Source of the DNA: Oscillospiraceae bacterium
GTDB lineage: Bacteria; Bacillota; Clostridia; Oscillospirales; Ruminococcaceae
Length of the DNA stretch: 64,000 bases
Reading direction: 5' to 3'
NCBI GenBank assembly: GCA_021202155.1
Contig: JAJQDP010000053.1
Coordinates: 84,277 to 148,276, forward strand
Position numbers and translations under genes: made by a program. Of the stretch, positions 8,385 to 16,935 are shown piece by piece (the first letter of the stretch is position 1; the number at the start of each line of letters is the position of its first letter). The notes beneath the pieces are model-generated. The model ran no database searches and was not told the DNA's origin. It saw only the letters and a list, made by a program, of their open reading frames with translations.

Positions 8385-9452
8385 ATGTCTACGAAAACTG
8401 TTCTGAATAAAATAGTGGCAGTTTTCACCGCCTGCCTGATTTTGATAACTCTCTTCACCGGTTGCTCTGATGTCAGAAATGATACTGAGGTTGTGTCGGA
8501 GGACGTCACCGAGGAGGTAACCACCTCCGCTCCCGACCCGGAAGACGTTATCTCCATCTCGGGAGCCAAGCACGACGGCAACTTCTATGGAAGCTTCCTT
8601 ACAATGGTTCTCAGTTCAAGCGACACAAGCAGTTACCCGATGGCATACATCATGCACTCCTACTCGGAAATTGAGGAGTACTACTACGCCACTGAAAAGA
8701 GCTATTCCTTCGGTGCCCGGTTCACAATCACCATGGCGTCCTTCACGGACGATTTCTTTGAGGATAATGACGTTTTCATCGTCGTCATCAGTGAGCCGTC
8801 GATATATGTCAGCCACACGGTCGACAGCATGGAGCTCTTCGAGGACGGTTCATTCAGGATAAATCTTACGAGACACATTCCCGAGAACGCGGCTCGGAGC
8901 GACGGGACGATATATCATCTTGTGTTCACTGCTCCAAAGGGCGGCTTCGACGACGTAGACGTGAATAACATCTCTGTCGAGGTGACCGAGATAATCGACG
9001 AGGAAAACATGGGTGCTTATGACTCGGAAAGATTCACCTATGTCTACCCGGAATACTGGGCTTTCAACTTCAGAACTCCCGCACTGGTGGAAGATGTCAG
9101 CGCGCACGTCGACACTCTTGAAACCTACGAGGAAATGCTTGGATTCTACGAGACCTACAAGGGAGATTTCGACCTTGACACTTTGTTTGTGAAGTACTTC
9201 GGTGCAGTATTCGACGAGGAGATGTTCGAGGAGTACGTCCTTCTTGTGATGGTCTTCCCGTTTGATAAGACCCTCCCCAAGCCTGAGGTCTCTGACGTAT
9301 TCATCTATAACCGCCAGATTTTCGTGACAATAGATAACCTCACCTACGATTTCGACGAGGCGAACGAACAGTGGTATCTCTTAGCGGTCGCAGTCGACAA
9401 GAGCAGTCTTGAGAATGTGAATCTTGATGCGATTAATATTGGGGCGGGATAA
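8385..9452 (+). CDS. Lipoprotein of unknown function
   Basis: A 355-residue lipoprotein with a signal peptide and a lipobox (LFTGCS, Cys27), a short acidic linker, and a globular region with many aromatic, acidic beta-like stretches. No known domain is recognised. It starts 16 bases after the aspartate kinase stop and is probably co-transcribed with it, which is a surprising partner. It should be anchored to the outer face of the membrane. Confidence 0.8.
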   Translation: MSTKTVLNKIVAVFTACLILITLFTGCSDVRNDTEVVSEDVTEEVTTSAPDPEDVISISGAKHDGNFYGSFLTMVLSSSDTSSYPMAYIMHSYSEIEEYYYATEKSYSFGARFTITMASFTDDFFEDNDVFIVVISEPSIYVSHTVDSMELFEDGSFRINLTRHIPENAARSDGTIYHLVFTAPKGGFDDVDVNNISVEVTEIIDEENMGAYDSERFTYVYPEYWAFNFRTPALVEDVSAHVDTLETYEEMLGFYETYKGDFDLDTLFVKYFGAVFDEEMFEEYVLLVMVFPFDKTLPKPEVSDVFIYNRQIFVTIDNLTYDFDEANEQWYLLAVAVDKSSLENVNLDAINIGAG

Positions 9453-9455
9453 ATT

Positions 9456-9584
9456 TAATGCGTAATTCGTAATGCGAAATGCGTAATTACGCTTGTATGA
9501 CAGATAAAAAGTCGCACAATCCACTTAAAATAGTCGCCGGAGGCGACACCACAATTACGCATTACGAATTACGCATTACGAATA
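9456..9584. mobile_element. MITE-like palindrome with heptamer-array arms
   Basis: The left arm (9456-9490) and right arm (9553-9584) are inverted copies made of TAATGCG/TAATTCG heptamers; the left arm has one extra unit. The roughly 60-base centre carries a GTCGCC/GGCGAC hairpin near 9533-9546 and no gene. The right arm ends ten bases before the -35 box of rpmE. Confidence 0.6.
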
Positions 9585-9593
9585 AAAAAATGC

Positions 9594-9622
9594 TTGCATT
9601 TCTTTTTGCGTTGTGCTATAAT
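9594..9622 (+). promoter_or_regulatory. Sigma-A promoter of rpmE
   Basis: TTGCAT, a 17-base spacer and TATAAT with an extended -10 TG. The start near 9629 gives a leader of about 107 bases before rpmE. Confidence 0.8.
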
Positions 9623-9680
9623 AGTCATCGTCGAAAACTGCGTTGGCAGTTCTATAATGTAAATTCCATAGTACTACTGT

Positions 9681-9720
9681 CTGAACTTAGGAAGATGGGC
9701 TACTATGTTTATAAGTTCAG
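9681..9720 (+). promoter_or_regulatory. rpmE leader hairpin, candidate L31 autoregulatory element
   Basis: CTGAACTTA (9681-9689) pairs perfectly with TAAGTTCAG (9712-9720) around a 22-base loop. The AAAGGAGG site follows at once, so the hairpin abuts the translation start. L31 leader motifs have been described in Firmicutes; whether this is one needs a covariance search. Confidence 0.5.
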
Positions 9721-9735
9721 AAAGGAGGAAATCTC

Positions 9736-9951
9736 ATGGCTAAGGAAGGAATTCATCCTAACTACCAGCAAACAACTATCACTTGTGCATGTGGCAATGT
9801 AATCCACACCGGTTCCACCAAGAAGGACATCAAGGTTGAAATTTGCTCAAAGTGCCATCCGTTCTTCACCGGCAAGCAGAAGCTTGTAGACACCGGCGGA
9901 CGTGTTGACAGATTCAACAAGCGTTACGGTCTCAACAAGGACAACAAGTAA
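9736..9951 (+). CDS. rpmE: Ribosomal protein bL31, zinc-binding type
   Basis: A 71-residue ribosomal protein bL31 of the 50S subunit, near the bridge to 30S. It has the C+ form with a zinc-binding Cys set (TCACGN near residue 18 and CSKCHPF near residue 38), unlike the Cys-free paralogue that replaces it under zinc limitation. Family hallmarks HPNY and HPFFTGKQK are present. The gene is transcribed from its own promoter through a hairpin leader and is followed by a terminator at 9993. Confidence 0.97.
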   Translation: MAKEGIHPNYQQTTITCACGNVIHTGSTKKDIKVEICSKCHPFFTGKQKLVDTGGRVDRFNKRYGLNKDNK

Positions 9952-9992
9952 TTCTTGTGAACGAAAAGTAAGTTGCTTAGTAGATGTGCATC

Positions 9993-10028
9993 AGCGGCAA
10001 ACGGAAACCCGGTTTGCCGCTTTGTTCG
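9993..10028 (+). terminator. Terminator after rpmE
   Basis: AGCGGCAAAC pairs with GTTTGCCGCT (10012-10021) around a nine-base loop, followed by a modest T-rich run. It lies between rpmE and the next gene. Confidence 0.6.
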
Positions 10029-10053
10029 TTCGCAGACTTCAGGGGGTATCATC

Positions 10054-10674
10054 GTGAGCTATAAAACTGTTCGTAAACGTGCAAGAGATAGTATCACTAT
10101 CGAAAAATCCGAATTTATCGGCGTCATAGCCCCTGTCAGGACGGATGAGGAGGCGGTAGCCTTTATCGAGAGCGTTCGGGCTGAGAATCGTAAAGCCCGG
10201 CACAACTGCTATGCCTATGTTCTTCGGGAGAACTTCATCTCCCGCTACTCGGACGACGGCGAGCCCCAGGGCACTGCGGGTCTTCCGATTTTGGACGTGA
10301 TTCAGAAAAACGGGCTCACAGATGTTGTTATAATAGTTACGAGATATTTCGGAGGAATACTACTCGGCAAGGGCGGGCTCACAAGAGCCTACTCAAATGC
10401 GGCCTCGCTGGCGGTGAATGCCGCGGAGGTTGTCGAGATGCTTTCCGGGTTCTATCTCACGATTGAAAGCGACTATTCATGGTATGAAAGAATCATAAGG
10501 TGCTTGGGAGAACAAGGCGCAAGAGTCGACCAAACTGAATTCACGGAGAACGTGAAGATTACCGCCGCCATCAGGGCGGAGGCAAGCGATCGGCTTATGG
10601 ATGCCCTTGTTGACATCACGAACGGCGGAGTCAGGATAGTCAAATCTGACGAAACCACGATTGATTTCTCCTGA
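10054..10674 (+). CDS. YigZ/IMPACT family protein
   Basis: This 206-residue protein has the UPF0029/IMPACT N-terminal domain (KARHNCYAYVL, SDDGEPQGTAGLPIL, VTRYFGGILLGKGGLTRAY) and the small C-terminal DUF1949 ferredoxin-like domain. Its role in bacteria is uncertain; relatives have been linked to translation or proline-peptide turnover. The GTG at 10054 is chosen because it has an AGGGGG site 7 bases ahead and begins at the conserved VSYKTV; an upstream ATG would add 27 non-conserved residues that overlap the rpmE terminator. Confidence 0.9.
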   Translation: MSYKTVRKRARDSITIEKSEFIGVIAPVRTDEEAVAFIESVRAENRKARHNCYAYVLRENFISRYSDDGEPQGTAGLPILDVIQKNGLTDVVIIVTRYFGGILLGKGGLTRAYSNAASLAVNAAEVVEMLSGFYLTIESDYSWYERIIRCLGEQGARVDQTEFTENVKITAAIRAEASDRLMDALVDITNGGVRIVKSDETTIDFS

Positions 10675-10691
10675 AAAATTGTTCATTCATA

Positions 10692-10743
10692 CGAATTTTC
10701 TCTTTTACGCGAACAGAATAGAGGAAATTCGTTATTTATTTTG
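10692..10743 (+). terminator. Possible AT-rich terminator
   Basis: CGAATTTTCTCT pairs with AGAGGAAATTCG (10720-10731, one G-T pair), followed by a T-rich stretch. It could end the yigZ transcript. Its low GC content makes it weak. Confidence 0.4.
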
Positions 10744-10779
10744 TATAAAGTAGTGAAACCCATCGAAGGAGGGATATAC

Positions 10780-11787
10780 GTGAGCGAAAATATCGATCCA
10801 AGAGTTTATACCGAAATGGTTGAGGAAAATGTGCTCTGTGAATTTGCCTCGAAATCAAAGGATTCAAAGGGCAGGCAGAGATATTTGGCACCCGACCCAT
10901 TAAGAACCTGCTACCAGAGAGACAGGGATCGAATCATCCACTGCAACGCGTTCTCCCGCTTGAAGCAGAAGACGCAGGTATTTCTTAACCCGACCGGCGA
11001 CCACTACAGAACCAGGCTCACGCACACCCTCGAAGTGAGCCAGATTGCAAGAACCATCGCCCGGGCACTCCGGCTTAATGAAGACCTCACCGAGGCGGTC
11101 GCTCTTGGTCATGACCTCGGGCACACGCCATTCGGACACGCCGGCGAGGCAGTTCTTAACGAGCTCTCCCCGAAAGGCTTCAAGCACTATAAGCAGAGCC
11201 TCAGGGTTGTCGACGTCCTTGAAAAGGGCGGCTTGGGGCTTAATCTTACATATGAAGTGCGGGACGGAATAGTCAAGCACACAAACGAGATTGCCGAAAC
11301 CCGTGAAGGCTATGTCGTGCGGCTTGCGGACGTCATCGCTTATATCAACCACGACATCGAAGATGCCATCAGGGCGGGGGTTCTTAAGAATGAAGACCTT
11401 CCGAAGGAGGCTGTTGAAGTCCTGGGCGACACCAAGTCACGAAGAATCACGACTCTCGTCTCGAATCTTGTTAAAAACGGTGCGGAAAACATCCACTTTG
11501 ACGACGATATAGGCGAAGCCGAGAACATCCTCCACAGGTTCATGTATGAGCAGGTGTACACGAACCCTCTTTGTAAGTCGGAGGAGAAAAAGGCGCGGGT
11601 CATGCTCGAAAAGCTCTATAAGTACTTCCTTGGCGACCCAAAGCGGCTTCCGCCCGATTATATCGAGCTTGCGAACAGGTTCGACGCCGACACGGCTGTC
11701 TGCGACTACATCGCCGGAATGACCGACAAGTATTGCATCAACCTCTTCATGGATTTGTACGTTCCGAAGAGCTGGAGCGTTTGCTGA
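10780..11787 (+). CDS. dgt: dGTP triphosphohydrolase-like HD protein
   Basis: An HD-domain deoxynucleoside triphosphohydrolase that removes triphosphate from dNTPs and helps balance the dNTP pool. The metal-binding pattern is visible: RLTHTLEV near residue 87, the HD pair in ALGHDLGHTPFGHAGE (about 110-126), and a later Asp in INHDIEDA. The GTG at 10780 is chosen because GAAGGAGGG sits just before it (335 residues). The order dgt-dnaG-rpoD is common in Clostridia, so it probably starts the macromolecular-synthesis operon. Confidence 0.93.
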   Translation: MSENIDPRVYTEMVEENVLCEFASKSKDSKGRQRYLAPDPLRTCYQRDRDRIIHCNAFSRLKQKTQVFLNPTGDHYRTRLTHTLEVSQIARTIARALRLNEDLTEAVALGHDLGHTPFGHAGEAVLNELSPKGFKHYKQSLRVVDVLEKGGLGLNLTYEVRDGIVKHTNEIAETREGYVVRLADVIAYINHDIEDAIRAGVLKNEDLPKEAVEVLGDTKSRRITTLVSNLVKNGAENIHFDDDIGEAENILHRFMYEQVYTNPLCKSEEKKARVMLEKLYKYFLGDPKRLPPDYIELANRFDADTAVCDYIAGMTDKYCINLFMDLYVPKSWSVC

Positions 11788-11833
11788 CCACATAACTATT
11801 ATACTACCCGAACTACGCGAAGGAGGGAGAATA

Positions 11834-13597
11834 ATGCCGCGGTTTTCGGACGATTTTTTGGAGCGGGTAAAGGACGCGAACAGGATTGAGGATGTCGCCC
11901 GGCAGTATGTCGACCTCAAGCGCGCCGGGCGGCTCTATAAGTGCAACTGCCCGTTCCATTCGGAAAAGACTCCCTCCTGCATGATTTACCCCGACGACGG
12001 GAGCTTTTACTGCTTCGGTTGCGGCGCAGGCGGAAGCGTAATCACATTTATAAGTAAGATGGAAAGCCTCGACTTTGCGGAGGCGGTCAAGTTCTTAGCA
12101 GACCGTGCCGGGATTCCCATCCCTGAAAACGGCTATGAGGACGCAAGGGCAGAGTCAAAGAAGCGGCTTCTGCAGATGAACAAGGACGCCGCAAAATTCT
12201 TCTACCAGAGCCTCAGGACTCCCGACGGAAAGCCCGGGCTTGAATATCTCATCAATAAGAGGCGGCTAAGACCCGAAACGATAAAGAGCTTTGGCTTGGG
12301 CGTCGCGCCGAACAGGTGGACAAGCCTCACAAACTACATGCTCTCACTTGGCTACACCGAGGACGAGCTTCTGAACGCGTCGCTTATCAACAAGAAGAAC
12401 GGCAGGTGCTTTGACTTCTTTGTGAACCGGGTCATGTTCCCTATTTTCGATTTGCGCGGAAATGTCGTCGCGTTCTCGGGAAGGACGCTTGAGCCGAACC
12501 CTCAGGGAATGAAGTACCTGAACTCACGCGGAACACCGGTCTACGAGAAAAGCCGTACGCTTTTTGCGATGAATTTCGCGAAGAACACCGCGGCGAAGTC
12601 GAAGCGACTGATATTATGTGAAGGAAACCTTGACGTCATTACCCTCCACCAGGCTGGATTTACCGAGGCTGTCGCGACATGTGGAACGGCTATCACTGCG
12701 GAACACGCCAGAGTGATGGCGCAGTACTGCGACGAGGTCTACATCTGCTATGATGCCGACTCGGCAGGACAGAAGGCGACCTCTGCGGCGATAGGTCTTC
12801 TTTCAGCGGCGGGGCTCAGGTCAAAGGTTGTTAAGATTTCAGGCGACGGAGTCAAAGATGTCGACGACTACATAAATAAGCTTGGCGCGGACAGATTCAG
12901 GCTTCTATTGAACGGCTCGGAGGGCTCTGTAGAATTCGAGCTTTCAAAGTGCCGCGAAGGCTTGGACATCGACTCGGACATCGGGAAGGTTGAATATCTC
13001 AACCGGACGATTGCGGTTCTTGCCAACATAGAAAGCCCTGTCCAGAGAGATGTATATATTTCGAGGGTAGCACTTGAAAACGGGGTTGCTAAGGACTATC
13101 TTTCGGAGGAGGTCAAAGTGTATCTCAGGAGGCGGACTCGCGAAGCAAAGAAGCGGGACGACCGGGAACTCATAAGAACTGTCAGCACCTCGGCTTCCAA
13201 TCCGAACCGGACGCTCACCAAGCGTGAGAAGGCTGAGGAAGGCGTTCTTGCCTATATTCTCACGCACCACGACCAGCAAGGCGAGGTATTCTCACAACTG
13301 AGTACGGACAGCTTTTCTGACGAATTTTGCCGCAAAGCCTACGAAATCCTCAAAAATACCTACGAAAATGGCGGTTATGCGACCGTTACAACCTTGGAGA
13401 ACGAATTATACGGCGAGTATATGGACAGAATAAGCCATATTTCAATTCAATCAGGACAAATAATGATTGACGAAAACACACTTGCGGACTATATCCGGAT
13501 TCTCAATGAAAAAAGTGACTCCCCGACCGACGCTTCCAAGATGTCAGACGACGACCTGTTAGCCTACACATCCAAGCTCCGCCGGGAGAAGAACTGA
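11834..13597 (+). CDS. dnaG: DNA primase
   Basis: DnaG makes the RNA primers for replication. The 587-residue protein has the N-terminal CHC2 zinc ribbon (CNCPFHSEKTPSC then YCFGCGAGG, residues 35-65), the RNA polymerase core, a Toprim domain (LCEGNLDVITL near 260 and YDADSAGQKA near 305 with the metal-binding acidic residues), and a C-terminal helicase-interaction region. GAAGGAGGG precedes the ATG. It is 44 bases upstream of rpoD. Confidence 0.97.
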   Translation: MPRFSDDFLERVKDANRIEDVARQYVDLKRAGRLYKCNCPFHSEKTPSCMIYPDDGSFYCFGCGAGGSVITFISKMESLDFAEAVKFLADRAGIPIPENGYEDARAESKKRLLQMNKDAAKFFYQSLRTPDGKPGLEYLINKRRLRPETIKSFGLGVAPNRWTSLTNYMLSLGYTEDELLNASLINKKNGRCFDFFVNRVMFPIFDLRGNVVAFSGRTLEPNPQGMKYLNSRGTPVYEKSRTLFAMNFAKNTAAKSKRLILCEGNLDVITLHQAGFTEAVATCGTAITAEHARVMAQYCDEVYICYDADSAGQKATSAAIGLLSAAGLRSKVVKISGDGVKDVDDYINKLGADRFRLLLNGSEGSVEFELSKCREGLDIDSDIGKVEYLNRTIAVLANIESPVQRDVYISRVALENGVAKDYLSEEVKVYLRRRTREAKKRDDRELIRTVSTSASNPNRTLTKREKAEEGVLAYILTHHDQQGEVFSQLSTDSFSDEFCRKAYEILKNTYENGGYATVTTLENELYGEYMDRISHISIQSGQIMIDENTLADYIRILNEKSDSPTDASKMSDDDLLAYTSKLRREKN

Positions 13598-13641
13598 CAT
13601 AAAAACAACATTTGGTACGACAAAACACAGGAGGAATAATC

Positions 13642-14766
13642 ATGAGTGATAAGAAAAATGTAATTGACAGCCTTATAAAAGCCGGCAAGGCTTCGGGAAA
13701 GCTCTCGACACAGCAGATTACTGACGCCCTTGAGGACGCCGACTTCGATGCCGAGCAGATTGACCGTTTCTACGACGCCTGCTCCACAAACGGCATTGAG
13801 ATTATCGACGACGTCGAAGTTGAACCCGACCCGTTCTCGGAGATTGACCTCGACATGGAGCTTGAGGATATGCCGGACGATGCCGAGGTTCCCGACGTTA
13901 ACGAGGATGACTACGACATCTCCCTTGCCGAGGGAATCGCAATCGACGACCCGGTCAAGATTTACCTCAAGGAGATAGGAAGAGTTCCGCTTCTCACCTC
14001 TGAGGAGGAGATTGAGCTTGCCAAGAGGATTCAGGAGGGCGACAAGGAAGCGAAAAAGCGTCTTGCTGAGGCTAACTTAAGACTCGTTGTCTCCATCGCA
14101 AAGAGATATGGCGGAAGAGGCATGAGCTTTCTGGATCTCATCCAGGAGGGAAACTTGGGTCTTATCAAGGCGGTCGAGAAGTTCGACTATACCAAGGGCT
14201 TCAAGTTCTCTACTTACGCGACATGGTGGATTCGCCAGTCGATAACCCGGGCGATTGCCGACCAGGCAAGAACCATCAGGATTCCAGTCCACATGGTCGA
14301 GACCATTACCAAGGTCAAGAAGGCTTCAAGCACACTTCTCCACCAGAACGGCAGAGACCCGACGGCGGAGGAGATTGCAGAGGAGCTTGAGATGCCGGTC
14401 GACAAGGTTCGTGAGATTATGAGAATCGCTCAGGACCCTGTCTCGCTTGAGACTCCTATCGGTGAGGAGGAGGACAGCCACCTCGGCGACTTCATCCCCG
14501 ACGACAACGCCCCCGAGCCCACGGAAGCCGCTTCCCAGGTGCTCCTTAAGGAGCAGATTGACCAGGTCCTCGGCACTCTTACTGAACGTGAAGAGAAAGT
14601 CTTAAGGCTCAGATTTGGTCTTGAAGACGGCAGAAGCCGCACCCTTGAGGAGGTCGGGCAGATGTTCAACGTCACCCGTGAGCGTATCAGGCAGATTGAG
14701 GCGAAGGCGTTAAGGAAATTAAGGCATCCGAACAGGTCTAATAAAGTTAAGGACTTTATAGATTAA
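13642..14766 (+). CDS. rpoD: Principal sigma factor (sigma-A)
   Basis: The 374-residue length and acidic N-terminus match SigA of Firmicutes. Region 1.1 (about 1-75), region 2 with [19 protein letters not shown] and the -10 recognition helix [16 protein letters not shown], region 3, and region 4 with the helix-turn-helix [19 protein letters not shown] are all present. The ATG at 13642 has an AGGAGG site; the earlier in-frame ATG would overlap it. The many TTGACA-17-TATAAT promoters here fit this factor. Confidence 0.98.
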   Translation: MSDKKNVIDSLIKAGKASGKLSTQQITDALEDADFDAEQIDRFYDACSTNGIEIIDDVEVEPDPFSEIDLDMELEDMPDDAEVPDVNEDDYDISLAEGIAIDDPVKIYLKEIGRVPLLTSEEEIELAKRIQEGDKEAKKRLAEANLRLVVSIAKRYGGRGMSFLDLIQEGNLGLIKAVEKFDYTKGFKFSTYATWWIRQSITRAIADQARTIRIPVHMVETITKVKKASSTLLHQNGRDPTAEEIAEELEMPVDKVREIMRIAQDPVSLETPIGEEEDSHLGDFIPDDNAPEPTEAASQVLLKEQIDQVLGTLTEREEKVLRLRFGLEDGRSRTLEEVGQMFNVTRERIRQIEAKALRKLRHPNRSNKVKDFID

Positions 14767-14773
14767 ACCCTTC

Positions 14774-14930
14774 CGGCGGCTACGACAAATTCGTTGTCTC
14801 CGCCAAGCTATTTTCGCCTGCGGCGAAAATAGCACCCCTCAGGCGGCTACGAAGTGGCTGACTGAGGGGTGCTGATTTCAGCACCGCTGAAATCAGCGCA
14901 GTTGCCCTTCGGGCAACTGCCCGTAGGCGG
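14774..14930. repeat. Modular palindromic element (copy 1)
   Basis: A chain of near-perfect hairpins: GCTATTTTCGCC/GGCGAAAATAGC (14807-14833), a CACCCCTCAG.../...CTGAGGGGTG core, GCTGATTTCAGC/GCTGAAATCAGC (14871-14897), and CAGTTGCCC/GGGCAACTG (14899-14919). The outer ends CCGGCGG and CCG-AGGCGG also match. It holds no gene. Confidence 0.75.
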
Positions 14931-14940
14931 AGAGGACTCA

Positions 14941-14981
14941 AAAAAGACATCGCCACCCACAATGGATGGCGATGTCTTTTT
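14941..14981. terminator. Bidirectional terminator between rpoD and surface gene
   Basis: AAAAAGACATCGCCA and TGGCGATGTCTTTTT form a 15-bp stem with an 11-base loop, giving T-runs on both strands. It ends rpoD on the plus strand and the surface protein gene on the minus strand. Confidence 0.9.
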
Positions 14982-15014
14982 AAGAGTTATCTTTTATCGA
15001 TCGGCTAATCGATA

Positions 15015-16724
15015 TTACTTCTTCTTTTTCTTGCCGGTGACGACTACTACGACGACAACGACAACGATTACTACGATAACAATGATGATTCCTACAACTA
15101 CTCCGGTGGAGCTTGAGCTGGAGCTCGAAGATGAGCCGGTGTCAGAGCTGGAGGATGTATCCTCTTCCTCTACAACCTCTTCCTCTTCGGTAGCGGTGAG
15201 AGACTCAACTGTAGCGGTCATAGTAGCAACTCTGTCCTGAAGCTCGTCAGCGGCAGCGGTAGCCTTGGTGTAGCCCTCAGCAGCCTTGGTTGCACGGTTA
15301 GCAGCCTTCTTGGCATCATCAAGAGCATCTTCCATTTCCTCAGCGGTGGATTCGGAATTGTTGATGATTTCCTCAGCGGCGTCAACTCTGTCTATGTATT
15401 CCTGGAGGGAAGCAAGAACTTCCTCGTCCTCTGCGTCGAGCTCAACTAAGAATGCATCGATGTCCTCAGGATATACGAGCTCGAATGCGTCGAAGCTGAG
15501 TGAGAAGGAGATGTTGGTCATGCTCGGGAGATACTGCTCAACTACGCCCTGAAGGTCAAGACCTGTTGCTTGCATGATAGGAGCGAGAAGGTCGATAGCC
15601 TTGGAAGTTCCAGAAGTCCAACCGCCCTCTTCCTTGATGGTCCATCTTGTGGTTACGGTATCGCCTGCGATTACGATGTCATCATAACCGTCAGCGGTGA
15701 TGGTGATGTCGGAATAGGTGAAGGTGAATCTTGCACTGTCACCGGTATCGCCGGTCTGTGCATCTTCAGGAAGCTGGAGATAGCCGTCGTCCTGAATCTG
15801 GATTGCGAGTGCGGGGTTCACAGTCCATCCACTGGTGTTCTCTTCGGTGAAGAGTCCGTCGAATGTGTAAGCATCATAATCCCAGCTTACATCTACGGAA
15901 TCACCGTAGCCAACAGATGTGTAGGAACCAACAGAGGTCCAGTTAGACCAAGTTACATTCTCCTGACCATAAGCCTGAGCACCAATCTTCAAGCCCTGAA
16001 CGGTCTGGTAGTTGTCAGCAGTTAGCTCCAAAGGAAGGTCAGCAGTGTCAACTCTGGTGTCTTCAAATTCGCCAGCGAGGGTGAGAGTCCACCAAACATC
16101 GTAATCGGTGTCACGGCTGGTTCTCTGATATGCGTTATCAGCGTCGTCATTGCCCAAGATGTAGCAGGTGTAGTCACGGCTACCGTCGGAGCAGGCGTTG
16201 ATCTGCAATGTCATTTCAATCTGGTTGTCCTTGACGTCGGTGATCGGGAACTTAGCTTCTACAGCATAGCCGTTGTCGGTGATAACTGCAACGAACTCAG
16301 CACCCTTGTCAGCCCAGTCAGAGCCGGTGTCAGCAGTGGTACTTCCGTCGTAACGGACACGGAGCTGATACTTCGAGTTGTTGTCCATCCAGAAGAATTC
16401 GACTGAATCCTGCTCATAGGTGTTTGCAGAACCCTGGTCAAGTGAATCGTCATACACCTCAAACCAGACGTATACCCATTCACTGTCGTTAATGATGTAT
16501 GCGCGTCCTATCGGTTCGTCCAAAACTTCGCTTCCGCCATTGCTTGAGCCCTTCTGAACGAATTCAAGAGCAGTAGCAGCGTCGTAAGCCTCGTCCTTTG
16601 TGCCATCAACTGTAGCAGTTCCTTCAACGGAAGTGTTGACAGTCGAGGGATCGGCGAATGCGATAGCTGTCATAGTCAAGGTAAGAGCCAGGACTACGCA
16701 GATAATACCAATTAGCCTCTTCAT
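15015..16724 (-). CDS. Tail-anchored surface protein with CBM9/DOMON-like domain (paralogue 1)
   Basis: A 569-residue secreted protein: signal peptide (1-23), a CBM9/DOMON-like beta domain (about 28-205; VDGTKDEAYDAATALEF is the typical opening of this sugar-binding fold), a second beta-rich domain to about 430, a helical Ala/Glu-rich segment with a short coiled coil, an acidic Ser linker, and a C-terminal membrane segment of almost only Val/Ile ending in five Lys. It should be membrane-anchored with the binding domains outside. The start at 16724 has an AGGAGG site. About 50-60% alike to its downstream-strand neighbour at 16936; a binding role is inferred only. Confidence 0.85.
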   Translation of the reverse strand: MKRLIGIICVVLALTLTMTAIAFADPSTVNTSVEGTATVDGTKDEAYDAATALEFVQKGSSNGGSEVLDEPIGRAYIINDSEWVYVWFEVYDDSLDQGSANTYEQDSVEFFWMDNNSKYQLRVRYDGSTTADTGSDWADKGAEFVAVITDNGYAVEAKFPITDVKDNQIEMTLQINACSDGSRDYTCYILGNDDADNAYQRTSRDTDYDVWWTLTLAGEFEDTRVDTADLPLELTADNYQTVQGLKIGAQAYGQENVTWSNWTSVGSYTSVGYGDSVDVSWDYDAYTFDGLFTEENTSGWTVNPALAIQIQDDGYLQLPEDAQTGDTGDSARFTFTYSDITITADGYDDIVIAGDTVTTRWTIKEEGGWTSGTSKAIDLLAPIMQATGLDLQGVVEQYLPSMTNISFSLSFDAFELVYPEDIDAFLVELDAEDEEVLASLQEYIDRVDAAEEIINNSESTAEEMEDALDDAKKAANRATKAAEGYTKATAAADELQDRVATMTATVESLTATEEEEVVEEEDTSSSSDTGSSSSSSSSSTGVVVGIIIVIVVIVVVVVVVVVTGKKKKK

Positions 16725-16760
16725 TATTATAATACCTCCTAAAAGTATTTGGCGAGATTT

Positions 16761-16789
16761 ATTATAACACAAAACGTCATGAGATTCTA
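16761..16789 (-). promoter_or_regulatory. Extended -10 promoter of surface paralogue 1
   Basis: On the minus strand TAGAAT and TATAAT are 17 bases apart, with an extended -10 TG. The poor -35 box suggests help from an activator bound at the two sites just upstream. Confidence 0.7.
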
Positions 16790-16837
16790 TTGACAACTTG
16801 CACAAATATAAACCCGTTTTTTGTGCAACCTGCACAA
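16790..16837. promoter_or_regulatory. Paired operator: degenerate and perfect TTGTGCA/TGCACAA sites
   Basis: A perfect inverted repeat TTGTGCAACCTGCACAA lies at 16821-16837 and a degenerate copy (TTGACAACTTGCACAA) at 16790-16805. Relative to the -10 box they are placed exactly as the corresponding pair before the paralogue (18734-18781), about three helix turns apart. Confidence 0.65.
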
Positions 16838-16875
16838 TCAGCGTGGCTTTTTGAGTATACCTGTCTGTTGTTTCT

Positions 16876-16914
16876 AAAAATTTTGCCGCCCCTCATTTCT
16901 GAGAGACGGCAAAA
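16876..16914 (-). terminator. Terminator of surface paralogue 2
   Basis: On the minus strand TTTTGCCGTCTCTCA pairs with TGAGGGGCGGCAAAA through a GAAA tetraloop (two G-T pairs), followed by ATTTTT. It is a textbook intrinsic terminator. Confidence 0.9.
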
Positions 16915-16935
16915 ATCTATCGAACTCTATCCACA

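Noticed and set aside
9479..9802. 107-codon plus-strand frame before rpmE
   Set aside because: It runs through the repeat element, the rpmE promoter and leader, and overlaps rpmE in another frame.
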